A stretch of DNA of 64,000 bases from Lewinellaceae bacterium (GTDB lineage: Bacteria > Bacteroidota > Bacteroidia > Chitinophagales > Saprospiraceae), in assembly GCA_016716135.1 (NCBI GenBank), contig JADJWX010000002.1, positions 124,001 to 188,000 of the forward strand. Reading direction: 5' to 3'. The notes under the pieces are model-generated. The model had not been told where the DNA came from. It did no database searches and worked only from the letters and a program-made list of their open reading frames with translations. Each line of letters begins with the position of its first letter. Positions within the stretch are counted from its first letter, which is position 1. The position numbers and the translations under genes are program-made. Below are positions 53,446 to 62,883 of this stretch, one piece after another.

Positions 53446-54847
53446 ATGAAATCATCCATTTCCATTCTGCTTTTTTGCCTCCTGGCTATAGAAACTCACG
53501 CCCAAAACAACTACACCCAGGCCATCCAGCAAGGCGATGCCGCCCTGCGCCGGGGGGAATACAAAACAGCGATAAAAAAATACTTCGCGGCGGAGGCCTT
53601 TGACCCGTCGAAGAAGGACGTGGTGCAGCGAAAGGTGGAGACCGTGTTTGATAAGATTGAGGCGCTGCGGGTGGAGGCAGAGCGGGCGTTTAGGCAGGTG
53701 CAGGCGGAGCAGGAAAAGACGCAAGCGGCATTGGACAGGGCCGACAGACTGGTGGAGGCCTTTTATTTCTATGCCGGGCGGTTTGCGCTGGCTTACAACG
53801 ATTACCACTACTATTTCATAGATAAAAATGGAAACCCGATAGAAAAACTGGGTTATTGGGGTGAGGCCGGACAATTTACCAACGAAGGCTTTGCCCGTGT
53901 TTCACCTTATGATGTGGACACCATTATTACATTTGATACAACTACTTATGAAGAGCGCGTACAAATCCGCCGGACTTCATCCTTAGACTATTTTTTAATA
54001 GACACGACTGGTAAGAAATACCTGGTTTCCACCGACGAGCCGGAGAAAGAGCCCGGCATTGCTGCGCTGGGTTTTAGTTTTAATCAGCTGAAAGAATTTC
54101 CGGAAAAAATATTCAATTATCCCGCGCTTGAAATATTGGAGCTCAATGGAAATGAAATCGAAAAAATTCCTCCGCGAATTGGAACACTCAAACAGCTCCG
54201 GTTCTTATACCTGAGTCAAAACAATATAAACTCCCTGCCATCCGAAATTGGCGAATTAATAGACCTGGAACGCCTGTATTTAAAAGGCAACGACTTGACA
54301 ACCCTTCCAATAGAACTGGGCCGGTTAACCAAGTTGAAAATATTGGATTTGGAAAACAATCCTATACACCAAAAAGAGGTTGAGAAAATCCAAAAATTGC
54401 TACCCAATTGTTTGATCCGGGGCGGATACTCGTACGGAGCGATTTCCAGTCTGTATTGGAGTTCTGAGCGTTTCCAAGAAGCCTATGATTATGCGAAGAA
54501 GTCCCTCGAAGAAAAGGAGTTTGCATTTGACAATTCATATGAATGGGCAACCCTGGAGCTGGCGCGCAATGCACGCCGGCCACTATGAAGAAGCAATCCA
54601 GTATGCTCAAAAAGCCCTCGAGGTTAACCCCTTGCGGGAAAGTGTAGTGTCCTATCTTGCCCTCGGTTATCTGTTGAATAACCAATGGCCTGAAGCAGAA
54701 AAAATCTATCTGAAATGGAAAGGGCGCTTTTGTCAAGGTAGTTTTAAATACTGCAACAGGGTTTTTTTAGAAGACATCGCCAAACTCGAAGCAGCCAACA
54801 TCACTCACCCCGATTTTGAAAAAGTAAAACAGTTACTCAAAAAATAG
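53446..54847 (+). CDS. Exported LRR protein D with TPR-like tail, one frameshift
   Basis: Two frames (53446-54588 and about 54550-54847) make one protein of about 465 residues. It has a signal peptide (MKSSISILLFCLLAIETHAQ), the shared TPR-like and coiled-coil module, a WG-like segment, and only four or five LRRs ('LEILELNGNEIEKIPPRIGTLKQLRFLYLSQNNINSLPSEIG'). Then 'LLPNCLIRGGYSYGAISSLYWSSERFQEAYDYAKKSLEEKEF' and, after the shift, 'MHAGHYEEAIQYAQKALEVNP' form a TPR-like tail as in LRR-C. It starts 7 bp after the LRR-C stop. The shift near 54555 is probably a sequencing indel. Function as for the other LRR proteins. Confidence 0.85.
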
Positions 54848-54983
54848 CGGTATACCCGCCGGAAAGCAGTTTTCAAATGTTGGCGTAACAGCCGGGGCTA
54901 AAGCGACCCAGAACAGATTTTGTGAAAAAACCAGTACTTTGGCTAGGTAAAAATTATAACCTGTTCACCTAAAATTAAGAATT

Positions 54984-57845
54984 ATGACCTGCTTAAAGCA
55001 ACGCTCCCGGGCGACTGCCCTTTCCGTGATTTTATTTTTCCTGTTCACCTTCCAAACCAATGCCCAACAAGCCGGTACGCCCGACCCCGGTTTTGGCGAT
55101 GCCGGCCGGGTCGTTGAGTCGCTCGGCCGGGCCGACGGGCGCGGTTACGGTATAGCCTTTCAGCCCGATGGTAAGGTTGTGGTTGCCGGAGAAAGTTTTG
55201 CCGGCGACGGCGCCGCCTGCCTGGTGGTGCGTCTGCTGGCCGACGGCAGCCCCGATCCTGCTTTCGGCCAAAACGGCCGGGTGTTTTTCCGCCCGCTCAA
55301 CCATTCATTTCTGGTATACGACATTGCGCTCCAAACGGACGGCGCGCTCCTGGTGTGCGGCGCTGTGACAAATTATGGCGTCAGCCCGAATGTTACCGAA
55401 GGCTGCGTCCTGCGCCTCCTGTCAGACGGTACACCCGACGCCACCTTCGGCGATGGCGGCCTGGCCCGTATTTTGGTCAACAACCGGCCACCGCGTTTTG
55501 AAGCGATTCGCGTACTGGGCGATGGTAAAATACTGCTCGCCGGACTGGGTTTCAGCCAAAGCGGCGGCGCCCCGGATGGTCTGGTGGCCCGCCTGTTGAC
55601 CAACGGCTCGCTGGACAACACCTTCGGCGACAACGGCGCTACGGTCATTCCGCTGAGCACCGGTACCGACTACCTGAATCAAATCCATGTCCAGACTACC
55701 GGCGACATCCTTACTACCGGCTACCAGCGTGTAACCGGCGTGTCTGGATTTATCAACGCGGCAGTAGCGGTGCGGTTGAGTGCAGATGGAATGCCGGATC
55801 CAAATTACGGCACTGCCGGGGTGGCAATTTTCTCCGTAGCAAATGTCAACATCGCCAGTTTTAATTCAGTATTGCTACCCGACAACAGCGTCGTGCTCGG
55901 CGGGTACGCCCTGGCGGCAGGCAACCGCGATCTGCTGTTGCTGCGCTTCAAACCCGATGGACAACCGGACAGTACCTTCGGCACCAACGGCGCCACCACC
56001 CTGGATGCAGGCCCCAATGATGCCATTATCGGGCTGGCCCTGCTGCCAAATGGCAAACTGGCGGCTGCAGGATATTACCTGCCCGCCAACAGCTCGTGGA
56101 CGTCCCTGCTGGCACAATTCAATGCCGACGGCACGCCGGACAACACCTTCGGGACCAATGGCGTGCGCACCGGGTTTTACCCCGGCCTGCAACAATCCTT
56201 TTTTGACCTGAAAGTGCAAGCCGACGGCAGCCTGGTAACTACCGGTTTCCTGAACAGCAGCCATGGCGCCGATTTAACCGTATCCAGGTTTAATCCCGAT
56301 GGCAGTCCGGACACCCAATTCGGTGCAGGCGGACAAGGGCTGCATATTGTGGACGTTGCCGGCGGTGATAACTTTTTAACGGACCTGGCGCTTGATGCCG
56401 ATGGGAATATTTACACCACGCATATTGCGGCAGGGGACAATGAAGATGGTTTTATAGTAAAATACCAACCGAATGGCACCCGGGCAGCGGACTTTGGACA
56501 AAACGGCCAACAACGCTTGCCGGAATTACCCTTGTCCAGCCAAGAGGTACAGGCGCTGGCTGTGCAACCGGATGGAAAAATCGTGGCGGCAGGTCAGCTG
56601 ATCCAATTCGGTCTGGTAGGCGCTACGGATTCCCTGACCATCTGGCGACAAAACCCCGACGGTACGCCCGACCCCGGCTTTGGCCAAAACGGCTTGGTGC
56701 GGATTGCCCTGCCCGACCAAAGTGTCGTAGGCGTGTATGACCTCACCTTGCAGAACAATGGAAAAATTTTGCTTTGCGGGCGGTTTTTATCCGAGGTTAC
56801 CGGTCAATTTCACGCCCTGGTGATCCGCCTGACAGCCAACGGCATGCTTGACCCGGTTTGGGGTATCGACGGCGTCTTGTGGATTTACAGCCCGGCGAAT
56901 GCCCAGGTATTCTCTGTTCGCCCTTTGCCGGATGCGAATGTGCTGGTAGCTGGACTTTTGAGCCCCAATTTCACCAACGACATTTTCATCACCCGCCTGC
57001 TGCCCAACGGGGCGCCTGACCCCACATTCGGCGCTTCCGGTATTGTAACTGTCGAAACCAACGACGTCAGCGAGGTAGCTTTCGATTTGCATGTTTATGC
57101 CGACGGCCGCTTTTTGGTAGCGGCCAATCTGATCGACCAAGGCGGTGACCGGCTGGCGCTGCTGGCTTATCGCTTTATGCCCGACGGGAGCCCGGATAAT
57201 ACCTTCGGGACAAACGGCCGCGTGGAATTGCCGGCCGGCACCTTCTGGTCCTCCGGCTTGTCGCTTGTTTACCCGCATGCCAGCCTCGATGTGCAGGCGG
57301 ATGGGAAGATTGTATTGACCGGCATTTACAACGACGGCTCCGACGGCCCCGACATTGCGTTGTACCGGCTTTTCCCGGATGGCAGCCTCGATACGGATTT
57401 TGGCAACAGCGGCCTGGCAACCGCCGATATTTTTGGCTTTGCCGATTATGCCTCCGGAGTGACGGTGCAATCCGACAATAAAATTCTGGTCAGCGGCTTC
57501 GGCCACAACGGCGAGTATTTTGAAGGCGTCGTGTTGCGCTTTTTACCCGGACTCGTTATCGGAACACAGGACCTGGCGCCGGATAACAAGGCCTTGTTCG
57601 TGTACCCGAACCCGATCGTTGAATCGGCCCGCCTGACACTGGAACAGGACCTGCCCGGCGCGGTGCAAGTGTATCTGGAAAACCTGCAAGGCGCCCGCCT
57701 GGGCAGCTTGTTCAATGGCTACCTGAGTACCGGCACGCACAACCTCGACCTGCAATTCGATGCGCAACTGCCTGCCGGAAACTACATCTGCCGGGTGGTA
57801 TCGCCGGGCGGACAGGCGGTGATCCGGATTCAACTCGTGCGCTAA
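54984..57845 (+). CDS. Secreted delta-60 repeat protein with T9SS sorting domain
   Basis: A 953-residue exported protein: signal peptide ending 'FTFQTNAQ', then about fifteen delta-60 (DUF5122) repeats recognisable by 'DGSPDPAFGQNGRV'-type blocks alternating with 'LQxDGKIVVAG' strands, which build a propeller-like structure. The last 80 residues ('LFVYPNPIVESARLTLEQD... LPAGNYICRVVSPGGQAVIRIQLVR') are a type A T9SS sorting domain. The function is unknown; it is probably a surface or released structural protein. The next gene is PorV, which shuttles such cargo. The ATG at 54984 follows an empty 136-bp region. Confidence 0.92.
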   Translation: MTCLKQRSRATALSVILFFLFTFQTNAQQAGTPDPGFGDAGRVVESLGRADGRGYGIAFQPDGKVVVAGESFAGDGAACLVVRLLADGSPDPAFGQNGRVFFRPLNHSFLVYDIALQTDGALLVCGAVTNYGVSPNVTEGCVLRLLSDGTPDATFGDGGLARILVNNRPPRFEAIRVLGDGKILLAGLGFSQSGGAPDGLVARLLTNGSLDNTFGDNGATVIPLSTGTDYLNQIHVQTTGDILTTGYQRVTGVSGFINAAVAVRLSADGMPDPNYGTAGVAIFSVANVNIASFNSVLLPDNSVVLGGYALAAGNRDLLLLRFKPDGQPDSTFGTNGATTLDAGPNDAIIGLALLPNGKLAAAGYYLPANSSWTSLLAQFNADGTPDNTFGTNGVRTGFYPGLQQSFFDLKVQADGSLVTTGFLNSSHGADLTVSRFNPDGSPDTQFGAGGQGLHIVDVAGGDNFLTDLALDADGNIYTTHIAAGDNEDGFIVKYQPNGTRAADFGQNGQQRLPELPLSSQEVQALAVQPDGKIVAAGQLIQFGLVGATDSLTIWRQNPDGTPDPGFGQNGLVRIALPDQSVVGVYDLTLQNNGKILLCGRFLSEVTGQFHALVIRLTANGMLDPVWGIDGVLWIYSPANAQVFSVRPLPDANVLVAGLLSPNFTNDIFITRLLPNGAPDPTFGASGIVTVETNDVSEVAFDLHVYADGRFLVAANLIDQGGDRLALLAYRFMPDGSPDNTFGTNGRVELPAGTFWSSGLSLVYPHASLDVQADGKIVLTGIYNDGSDGPDIALYRLFPDGSLDTDFGNSGLATADIFGFADYASGVTVQSDNKILVSGFGHNGEYFEGVVLRFLPGLVIGTQDLAPDNKALFVYPNPIVESARLTLEQDLPGAVQVYLENLQGARLGSLFNGYLSTGTHNLDLQFDAQLPAGNYICRVVSPGGQAVIRIQLVR

Positions 57846-57851
57846 GCATCG

Positions 57852-57950
57852 TTTTTTACCACGGCGGCATGGAGGTATCGCACTCGTCCTGCGACTCAAA
57901 GTCGTAGGACGAGTAAAACTCCGTGCCCTCCATGCCGCCGTGGTAAAAAA
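57852..57950. terminator. Nested palindrome with 24-bp perfect outer arms and 33-bp hairpin copy 3
   Basis: The outer arm 57852-57875 (starts TTTTTTACCACGGCGGC) pairs perfectly with 57927-57950 and ends in A/T runs on both sides, as a bidirectional terminator would. Inside, 57882-57914 is an ACTCGTCC-family hairpin with a CAA loop and one G-T wobble in the stem. It follows the delta-60 stop by 7 bp. Confidence 0.7.
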
Positions 57951-58074
57951 ATAAAAGGCAACTTTCGGGAGCGAACTTTTCCCACCGTCTCAAAAATATC
58001 CCCACCCCCGGACAACCCCCCTCCCGAAATCTGCGTCAACCAAATTCAATAGCCGGAATACCGCCGGGAGCGTG

Positions 58075-58082
58075 TATTTTTG
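58075..58082 (+). promoter_or_regulatory. -7 element candidate for porV
   Basis: TATTTTTG fits TAnnTTTG and lies 76 nt before the porV ATG at 58158. No convincing -33 TTTG is seen upstream. Confidence 0.35.
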
Positions 58083-58157
58083 CAGGCGTTTTGCCGCCAA
58101 CCGGCAGGAATCGTAGAACAAACAGAACATTTTGCCACTAAATTTTTGCTTGCAATC

Positions 58158-59390
58158 ATGAAGAAGTCCCTTATACAGTCGCTGTTCATCGCGTTGCTGG
58201 TTCTTGTTGGAACAGCACTGGAGGCGCAAGTTGTACCGAAATGTATTGATGGCCAGGGCTTTAGTTTTAACCCGATCACCGGGCAACAAATCCCGACCGG
58301 GGAGCGCTGCGCCAATGCCGTGACCACCGCCGTACCGTTTTTGCGCATCGTGCCGGATGCCCGCGGCGGCGCCATGGGCGATGTGGGCATTGCCACGTCC
58401 ACCGACCCCAACGGCATGCACTACAACCAGTCGAAACTGGCTTTTGCCGATAAAAAAGTATCCATATCCGCCACTTACACCCCCTGGATGCGCAATTTGG
58501 GCTTGCAGGACGTGTACCTCGCTTACCTGGCCGGCTACGTGCAACTGGATAAATTCCAGACCGTGGGAATGGGCCTGCGCTACTTCTCGCTCGGCGATAT
58601 CGAGTTTACGGATGAAAACGGCGGTTCGCTCGGCCAGGGACGCCCCAACGAATTTGAAGTGACCGGCGCTTATGCCCGGAAACTGTCGGACAACTTCTCC
58701 GCCGCCATCGGCGCCAAATTCATCTACTCCAACCTCGCTACCGGCCAGGTCGTGGAAGGCAACGAGATCAAACCCGGCGTAGCCGGCGCTGCCGACCTCT
58801 CGCTGACCTATAAAAAGGAGATGAAAAATGTAACCAAAAACGGTAGCGAACTGGTTGTCGGCGCTGCCATCACCAACCTCGGCTCCAAAATCACGTACAC
58901 CAACTCCGTCAACCGCGACTACATCCCCACCAACCTGGGCCTGGGTCTTGCCTGGACCTTCAACCTCGACCAGTACAACACCCTGACCTTCACTTCCGAC
59001 TTCAATAAACTGCTGGTACCCACCCCGCGCCCGGAAATTGATGAAGACGGCAACCAGATTCCCGACTACAAGGAATATTCGTCCATTCGCGGCGTGTTTA
59101 AATCCTTCGGCGACGCCCCCGGCGGTTTCAGTGAAGAAATGAAAGAGATCACGACCGGCATCGGCGCTGAATACTGGTACGACGACCAGTTCGCCGTGCG
59201 TGCAGGCTACTTTTTCGAGCACTACTCCAAAGGCAACCGCAAATACTTCAGCCTGGGCCTGGGGGTGAAATACAACATCTTCGGCCTCAACTTCAGCTAT
59301 CTCGTGCCGACCAGCAACCAGCGCAATCCGCTGGACAACACGCTGCGTTTTTCGCTGCTGTTTGACTTCGCAGCGTTTGAGGGCGAGTAG
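58158..59390 (+). CDS. porV: Type IX secretion outer-membrane protein PorV (LptO)
   Basis: A 410-residue outer-membrane beta-barrel; the Met at 58158 opens the signal peptide MKKSLIQSLFIALLVLVGTALEAQ. 'PFLRIVPDARGGAMGDVGIATSTDPNGMHYNQSKLAFADKKVSISATYTPWM' is the diagnostic PorV N-terminus, and 'GIGAEYWYDDQFAVRAGYFFEHYSKGNRKYFSLGLGVKYNIFGLNFSYLVPTSNQRNPLDNTLRFSLLF' the C-terminal strands. PorV receives T9SS cargo from the translocon and hands it to the sortase PorU. PorU is usually next to it in Bacteroidota but is not seen in this window. The frame is open 78 bp upstream of the chosen start. Confidence 0.95.
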   Translation: MKKSLIQSLFIALLVLVGTALEAQVVPKCIDGQGFSFNPITGQQIPTGERCANAVTTAVPFLRIVPDARGGAMGDVGIATSTDPNGMHYNQSKLAFADKKVSISATYTPWMRNLGLQDVYLAYLAGYVQLDKFQTVGMGLRYFSLGDIEFTDENGGSLGQGRPNEFEVTGAYARKLSDNFSAAIGAKFIYSNLATGQVVEGNEIKPGVAGAADLSLTYKKEMKNVTKNGSELVVGAAITNLGSKITYTNSVNRDYIPTNLGLGLAWTFNLDQYNTLTFTSDFNKLLVPTPRPEIDEDGNQIPDYKEYSSIRGVFKSFGDAPGGFSEEMKEITTGIGAEYWYDDQFAVRAGYFFEHYSKGNRKYFSLGLGVKYNIFGLNFSYLVPTSNQRNPLDNTLRFSLLFDFAAFEGE

Positions 59391-59478
59391 TTCGAGTACG
59401 GAATTCGGAGTACGGAGTGCGGAGTGTGCACCATTCCGGGAAAATTATCTTCTCCGCCCACCGATTCTGATTTCTCCG

Positions 59479-59498
59479 CCCACCGATTCATCGGTGGG
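59479..59498. repeat. 20-bp REP-like hairpin, compensated variant of the RAYT-1 palindrome
   Basis: It has arms CCCACCGA and TCGGTGGG around TTCA. The RAYT-1 end palindrome (about 4516-4535) has the same length and TTCA loop but CCCAGGGA arms: two stem bases differ together with their partners. A half-copy (CCCACCGATTC) precedes it at about 59457. Confidence 0.75.
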
Positions 59499-59512
59499 AA
59501 AATGAAAAACAA

Positions 59513-59552
59513 AAACGAGCCTTACCAGGGTAAATCCGGGTAAGGCTCGTTT
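59513..59552. terminator. Stem-loop between porV and convergent hydrolase
   Basis: A 14-bp arm AAACGAGCCTTACC at 59513-59526 pairs perfectly with 59539-59552 around a 12-nt loop and is followed by a T-rich stretch. Its position between convergent genes and the A/T ends fit a bidirectional intrinsic terminator. Confidence 0.65.
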
Positions 59553-59571
59553 AGTTTTAGACAGGAAAACC

Positions 59572-60394
59572 CTACGCGCGCAGCACCTCAACAGAAACAT
59601 CCCCGTGCAACATATCGTACAGCAGATCATGGTACTCCGGAAAAGCGGGCAGGTTGTTGTGGCCGGCGCCTTCGATGCCAAAAAGGTGAATGTTTCCCGG
59701 TGCGAGTGCCTGAAGCATTTCACTTTGGCGGTACGGGATCAGGCGGTCTTTTTCCCGGCCAGGATGTACACCGGGCATTGTACTTTTTTATAAACTGGTC
59801 GGTACGGATGTGGTAGCGCAGCAGCCAACGCACCGGCAGAATAAACGCATAGCGTTGGATCTGGTACAAAAAAGAGTAGTACGGACAGTCGAGGATCAGC
59901 AGGTTCGGGTTGTTCCAGGAGGCGATGCGCGCCGCCAGGCCGCTGCCCAGGGAACGGCCGTACAGCACCATCCGCTCCTCGCCGTATTCGGCGGCCAGCC
60001 ATTTGTACACCTGCTGCAGGTCGGAATACAGGATGTTTTCGGTGCGGCGGCCCCGGCTTTTGCCAAATCCGCGGAAGTCGAGAATAAAAAAATCGTAGCC
60101 CTTGCCGACGAAGTCCTTGGCAAATTTTCCCCAGCCTTTGATGCTGCGCGAATTCCCCTTGATGTAAAAAACCACGCCTTTGCTGTTGGGCACCCGGAAG
60201 TGCAGGGCATTCACCGTGCCGCCGTCTTCCATCTCAAAATCAACTTCCGTAAACGGAAACGGATACTGGTACGTGAACCAATGCGGCAGCCGTTCCGGCC
60301 GGAAAAAGAAGAGATCCTGCCCGAAATAGAAGAGTACGCACAGGGTAGCGTAGGCAATGCCTGCCCAAAATAATATGGATAACCAGAGCGCCAT
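59572..60394 (-). CDS. Membrane-anchored alpha/beta hydrolase (BEM46/DUF-type), two frameshifts
   Basis: A protein of about 274 residues in three frames. The N-terminus is a TM anchor (MALWLSILFWAGIAYATLCVLFYFGQDLFFFRPE), then 'VVFYIKGNSRSIKGWGKFAKDF', 'FFILDFRGFGKSRG' and the nucleophile elbow 'LYGRSLGSGLA'. The C-terminal part, 'VYILAGKKDRLIPYRQSEML' with the acid and 'IEGAGHNNL' with the His, is recovered only after adding one A in each of two A-runs (near 59786 and 59753). This is the family of BEM46/YqkD-like hydrolases of unknown substrate. Both shifts are single-base losses in homopolymers, so the gene is almost surely intact. Confidence 0.87.
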
Positions 60395-60452
60395 GGCCGG
60401 GCTAAAGTAGGTGGAAATTTGGAAATGGGTGGACCTTTACTCACCGCAGCAT

Positions 60453-60485
60453 ACTCGTCCTACGACTTCAAGTCGTAGGACGAGT
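60453..60485. repeat. 33-bp hairpin, ACTCGTCC family, copy 4
   Basis: A perfect 15-bp arm ACTCGTCCTACGACT with a TCA loop. It is located between the 5' end of the hydrolase gene and the 3' end of the VPGUxxT gene, both on the minus strand. Confidence 0.92.
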
Positions 60486-60494
60486 AACCCCAAA

Positions 60495-61511
60495 CTACTG
60501 CACACCATCTGCCGCCGCCCAGGCTTCCGCCAGATCCGCCGCCCCGATCGCATTTTTCCACTTCCGCTTCGGATTGGCGCGGATGGTCTGGTACAATTCC
60601 AGCTGCCGCGGCGACAACACCGGCTCGGGCGACTGGCCGTTGCCCACCAGACTGTTGGCCCGGCAAGCCTGCAAACTGGTCATGGGTACGTATTTCCAGG
60701 GGGTTTGCGCCAGGTAGTATTTCGGTTCGCGGTCGGTACGGAAACCTTCATTTTTGCTACAGGCGGTGATGCCCTTGGGCTGGGTTTGTTTTTCCAGTTC
60801 GGCTTTGGTCACTTGGGCGGGGTTGTACACCACGCGCACCACTTCGCGGCCATCCTGAAAACCGGGCGCCGTTTCGATCACTCCCGGAATGGCGCCAAAG
60901 GTTTTTTCGCCGCTCCAAAAACAGTACATTGAAAAAGTAGCCGTTTCCAGCGTTGCCTCGCGCGCCAGCAGTTCTTCTTCCAGCAATTCCAGGTATGCAG
61001 GCGCTGCCAAACCCCGGGCCTGCATGGCCTGGAGCATCCCGCTGACCAGGACAGCCGATGAGCGAAAATCGGAAATGCGCGGCGTGATGGCGCTGTGGTC
61101 TTTGCCGACGATGCGCACCACGGGGTTGTTCCAGGCCGGTTCGTTGAATTTTTTCAATGCTTCGGCGTCTTTCCCGCCCTTGTTGTTGTAAATGCAAACG
61201 GGCACAAAATGGGACTCAATCGCTTCGACGATCAGCGGATGCGACAGCGTGCCCGAACCGTAGCGCGTACAATTGCTGCAACCCGGCACTTCCTGAAACA
61301 GGATCAACAGCGGCTTTCCGGTGCGCTCGGCCTCGGCAGTGCCTGCATCGAGGTCGCGCAGCCAGTGCACAGCGCCGAGCTCGACGGGGTTGCCCGAATT
61401 CGGAGTATTCAATTGCGGAGTGGCGGTGCCGATGCGGCCTTTGCCGGGCCAGGGGACCAGCCAGGCACCGGCGAGCAGGGCGCCGGTGAAAAGTGTGGCG
61501 AGTAATTTCAT
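60495..61511 (-). CDS. VPGUxxT-family thioredoxin-like protein (cysteine form) with MsrA-like domain
   Basis: A 338-residue exported or membrane-tethered protein (MKLLATLFTGALLAGAWLVPWP). Residues about 50-160 form a thioredoxin-like domain with 'EVPGCSNCTRYG' (Cys78, Cys81), the site that gives the VPGUxxT selenoprotein family its name; here Sec is replaced by Cys. Residues about 190-270 ('SMYCFWSGEKTFGAIPGVIETAPGFQDGREVVRVVYNPAQVTKAELEKQ') resemble the peptide methionine sulfoxide reductase A core, with the Cys in 'YCFW' at the MsrA nucleophile position. This implies repair of oxidised envelope proteins, by inference. It stands alone, with a foldback repeat upstream. Confidence 0.85.
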   Translation of the reverse strand: MKLLATLFTGALLAGAWLVPWPGKGRIGTATPQLNTPNSGNPVELGAVHWLRDLDAGTAEAERTGKPLLILFQEVPGCSNCTRYGSGTLSHPLIVEAIESHFVPVCIYNNKGGKDAEALKKFNEPAWNNPVVRIVGKDHSAITPRISDFRSSAVLVSGMLQAMQARGLAAPAYLELLEEELLAREATLETATFSMYCFWSGEKTFGAIPGVIETAPGFQDGREVVRVVYNPAQVTKAELEKQTQPKGITACSKNEGFRTDREPKYYLAQTPWKYVPMTSLQACRANSLVGNGQSPEPVLSPRQLELYQTIRANPKRKWKNAIGAADLAEAWAAADGVQ

Positions 61512-61574
61512 GTCTTTTGATGTTGTGTTTTAGAAAGAATGTAAACGTTAATCAACTGACCTGCCTCCGACCGG

Positions 61575-61743
61575 AATCAAATCCGCATTGATCCGCGTCT
61601 TCGCCGAAGGCGAATCCGCCTCATCCGCGTTCTAATCCTGCTCGATCGGAAATAAAACCGCACGTTCCTAGCGTAGAAAAATTGGACGCGGATTACCACG
61701 GATTCGCCTCCGGCGAAGACGCGGATTTTCGCGGATTTGATTT
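61575..61743. repeat. Long inverted repeat with about 58-bp arms
   Basis: The left arm 61575-61632 (starts AATCAAATCCGC) and right arm 61685-61743 (ends GCGGATTTGATTT) are imperfect reverse complements around 52 bp. Each arm contains the CGGCGAAGACGCGGAT-type motif or its complement, and the left arm also folds on itself (TTCGCCGAAGGCGAA). It occupies most of the 454-bp gap 61512-61965; the remaining 220 bp before the next gene show nothing recognised. Confidence 0.88.
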
Positions 61744-61965
61744 GGGCAGGGGCAACTTTCGGATTTTAAGCAAAACATCCCGTTGAATTATTTCTCAAAC
61801 AAAATTGGCGTGAATGCATGAAAGTGCCTTGGGATTTGCCCGGAAATTGGCAAAAATGTCCGGAAGCGGGCCGGCCGCTACATGTTTGCCTGCTTTAAGC
61901 AAAGCAGGCGAGGGTTTTTGAAAACCCGCTTCGGAAATTATATTTTTGAAAAAAATTTAATTCCA

Positions 61966-62839
61966 ATGAAAAAAATCTACACCGTACTTGCCCTGCAACT
62001 TGTTGCACTTTCCTGCTTTACCCAGGTTGAATTTGCCCCTGCCGGCGCCGAATGGTTTTACCAACACACTTCGGGTTACACCACCGCGGCATCGTCGTAT
62101 GACGGTTTCGAACAACTGCGTTACACCGGCGATACCTTGCTGGACGGCCGAACATTCAAAGTGATTGACAGCCGGACGTTTGCCCGCTCCACGTCACGGG
62201 CCGACCGCAGTGCGTTGCATTTCCTGTTTCAACAAGCCGATTCCGTTTTTGAATACGTTCCGGAAACACAACAAAACCGCTTTCTTTTTCCGCAACAACT
62301 ACGCGATAGGCGATGTCGTTTTTGACGAAGGCGGCCTCGTGCTCCGGGTGCAGTCTGTCGAAACCATGGATTTCAACGGCCTGCAGGTACGGCACTTCAC
62401 CGTTGGCAACGGGGTACTGCCAAGCCCGACCGGCGTGTACGACTTGTTTGGCCCCGAGGCCGGACTGTTCAGCAGCGATCCCTGGGAGCGGATTGCCGAC
62501 GAAGGCACCGTGCGCCTCCGCTGTTATACCGATGCCGGTTTCCCGCAGGCGAATGTGCGCAACGAACCCTGTGACGCTATCCTGAAGCCCGTCGATTCCG
62601 CGTTCACGGCACAGTTTTCACCCAACCCGGCCCGGGATGAAGTCAGAATTTTTATTGACGGTATCCCCAGCGGTCTCATCCACCTGCGGGTTTTTAATGC
62701 CGCAGGCCAGTTGATTTTGGAGAAAAATCTGGCCGGATCGGCCGACCGGATTCCGGTGCGGCAGCTGCCGGCAGGGCTGTATTCCTGTGTTTTTCAGGAT
62801 GAGAAAACGACTTTTCATAAAAAATTCGTCAAATACTGA
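61966..62839 (+). CDS. Secreted T9SS cargo protein, one frameshift
   Basis: Two frames (61966-62325 and about 62285-62839) make one exported protein of about 290 residues. The signal peptide MKKIYTVLALQLVALSCFTQ is opened by the ATG at 61966. The middle ('GAEWFYQHTSGYTTAASSYDGFEQLRYTGDTLLDGRTFKVI... VLRVQSVETMDFNGLQVRHFTVG') is of a kind found in many uncharacterised Bacteroidota exported proteins. The last 80 residues ('AQFSPNPARDEVRIFIDGIPSG... LPAGLYSCVFQDEKTTFHKKFVKY') form a type A T9SS sorting domain. The shift near 62285 lies at a T-run (one extra T). The function is unknown. Confidence 0.85.
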
Positions 62840-62883
62840 AGCGGGCGAACAATCTTTACGGGACATGAAAAATCGCACGTCCG

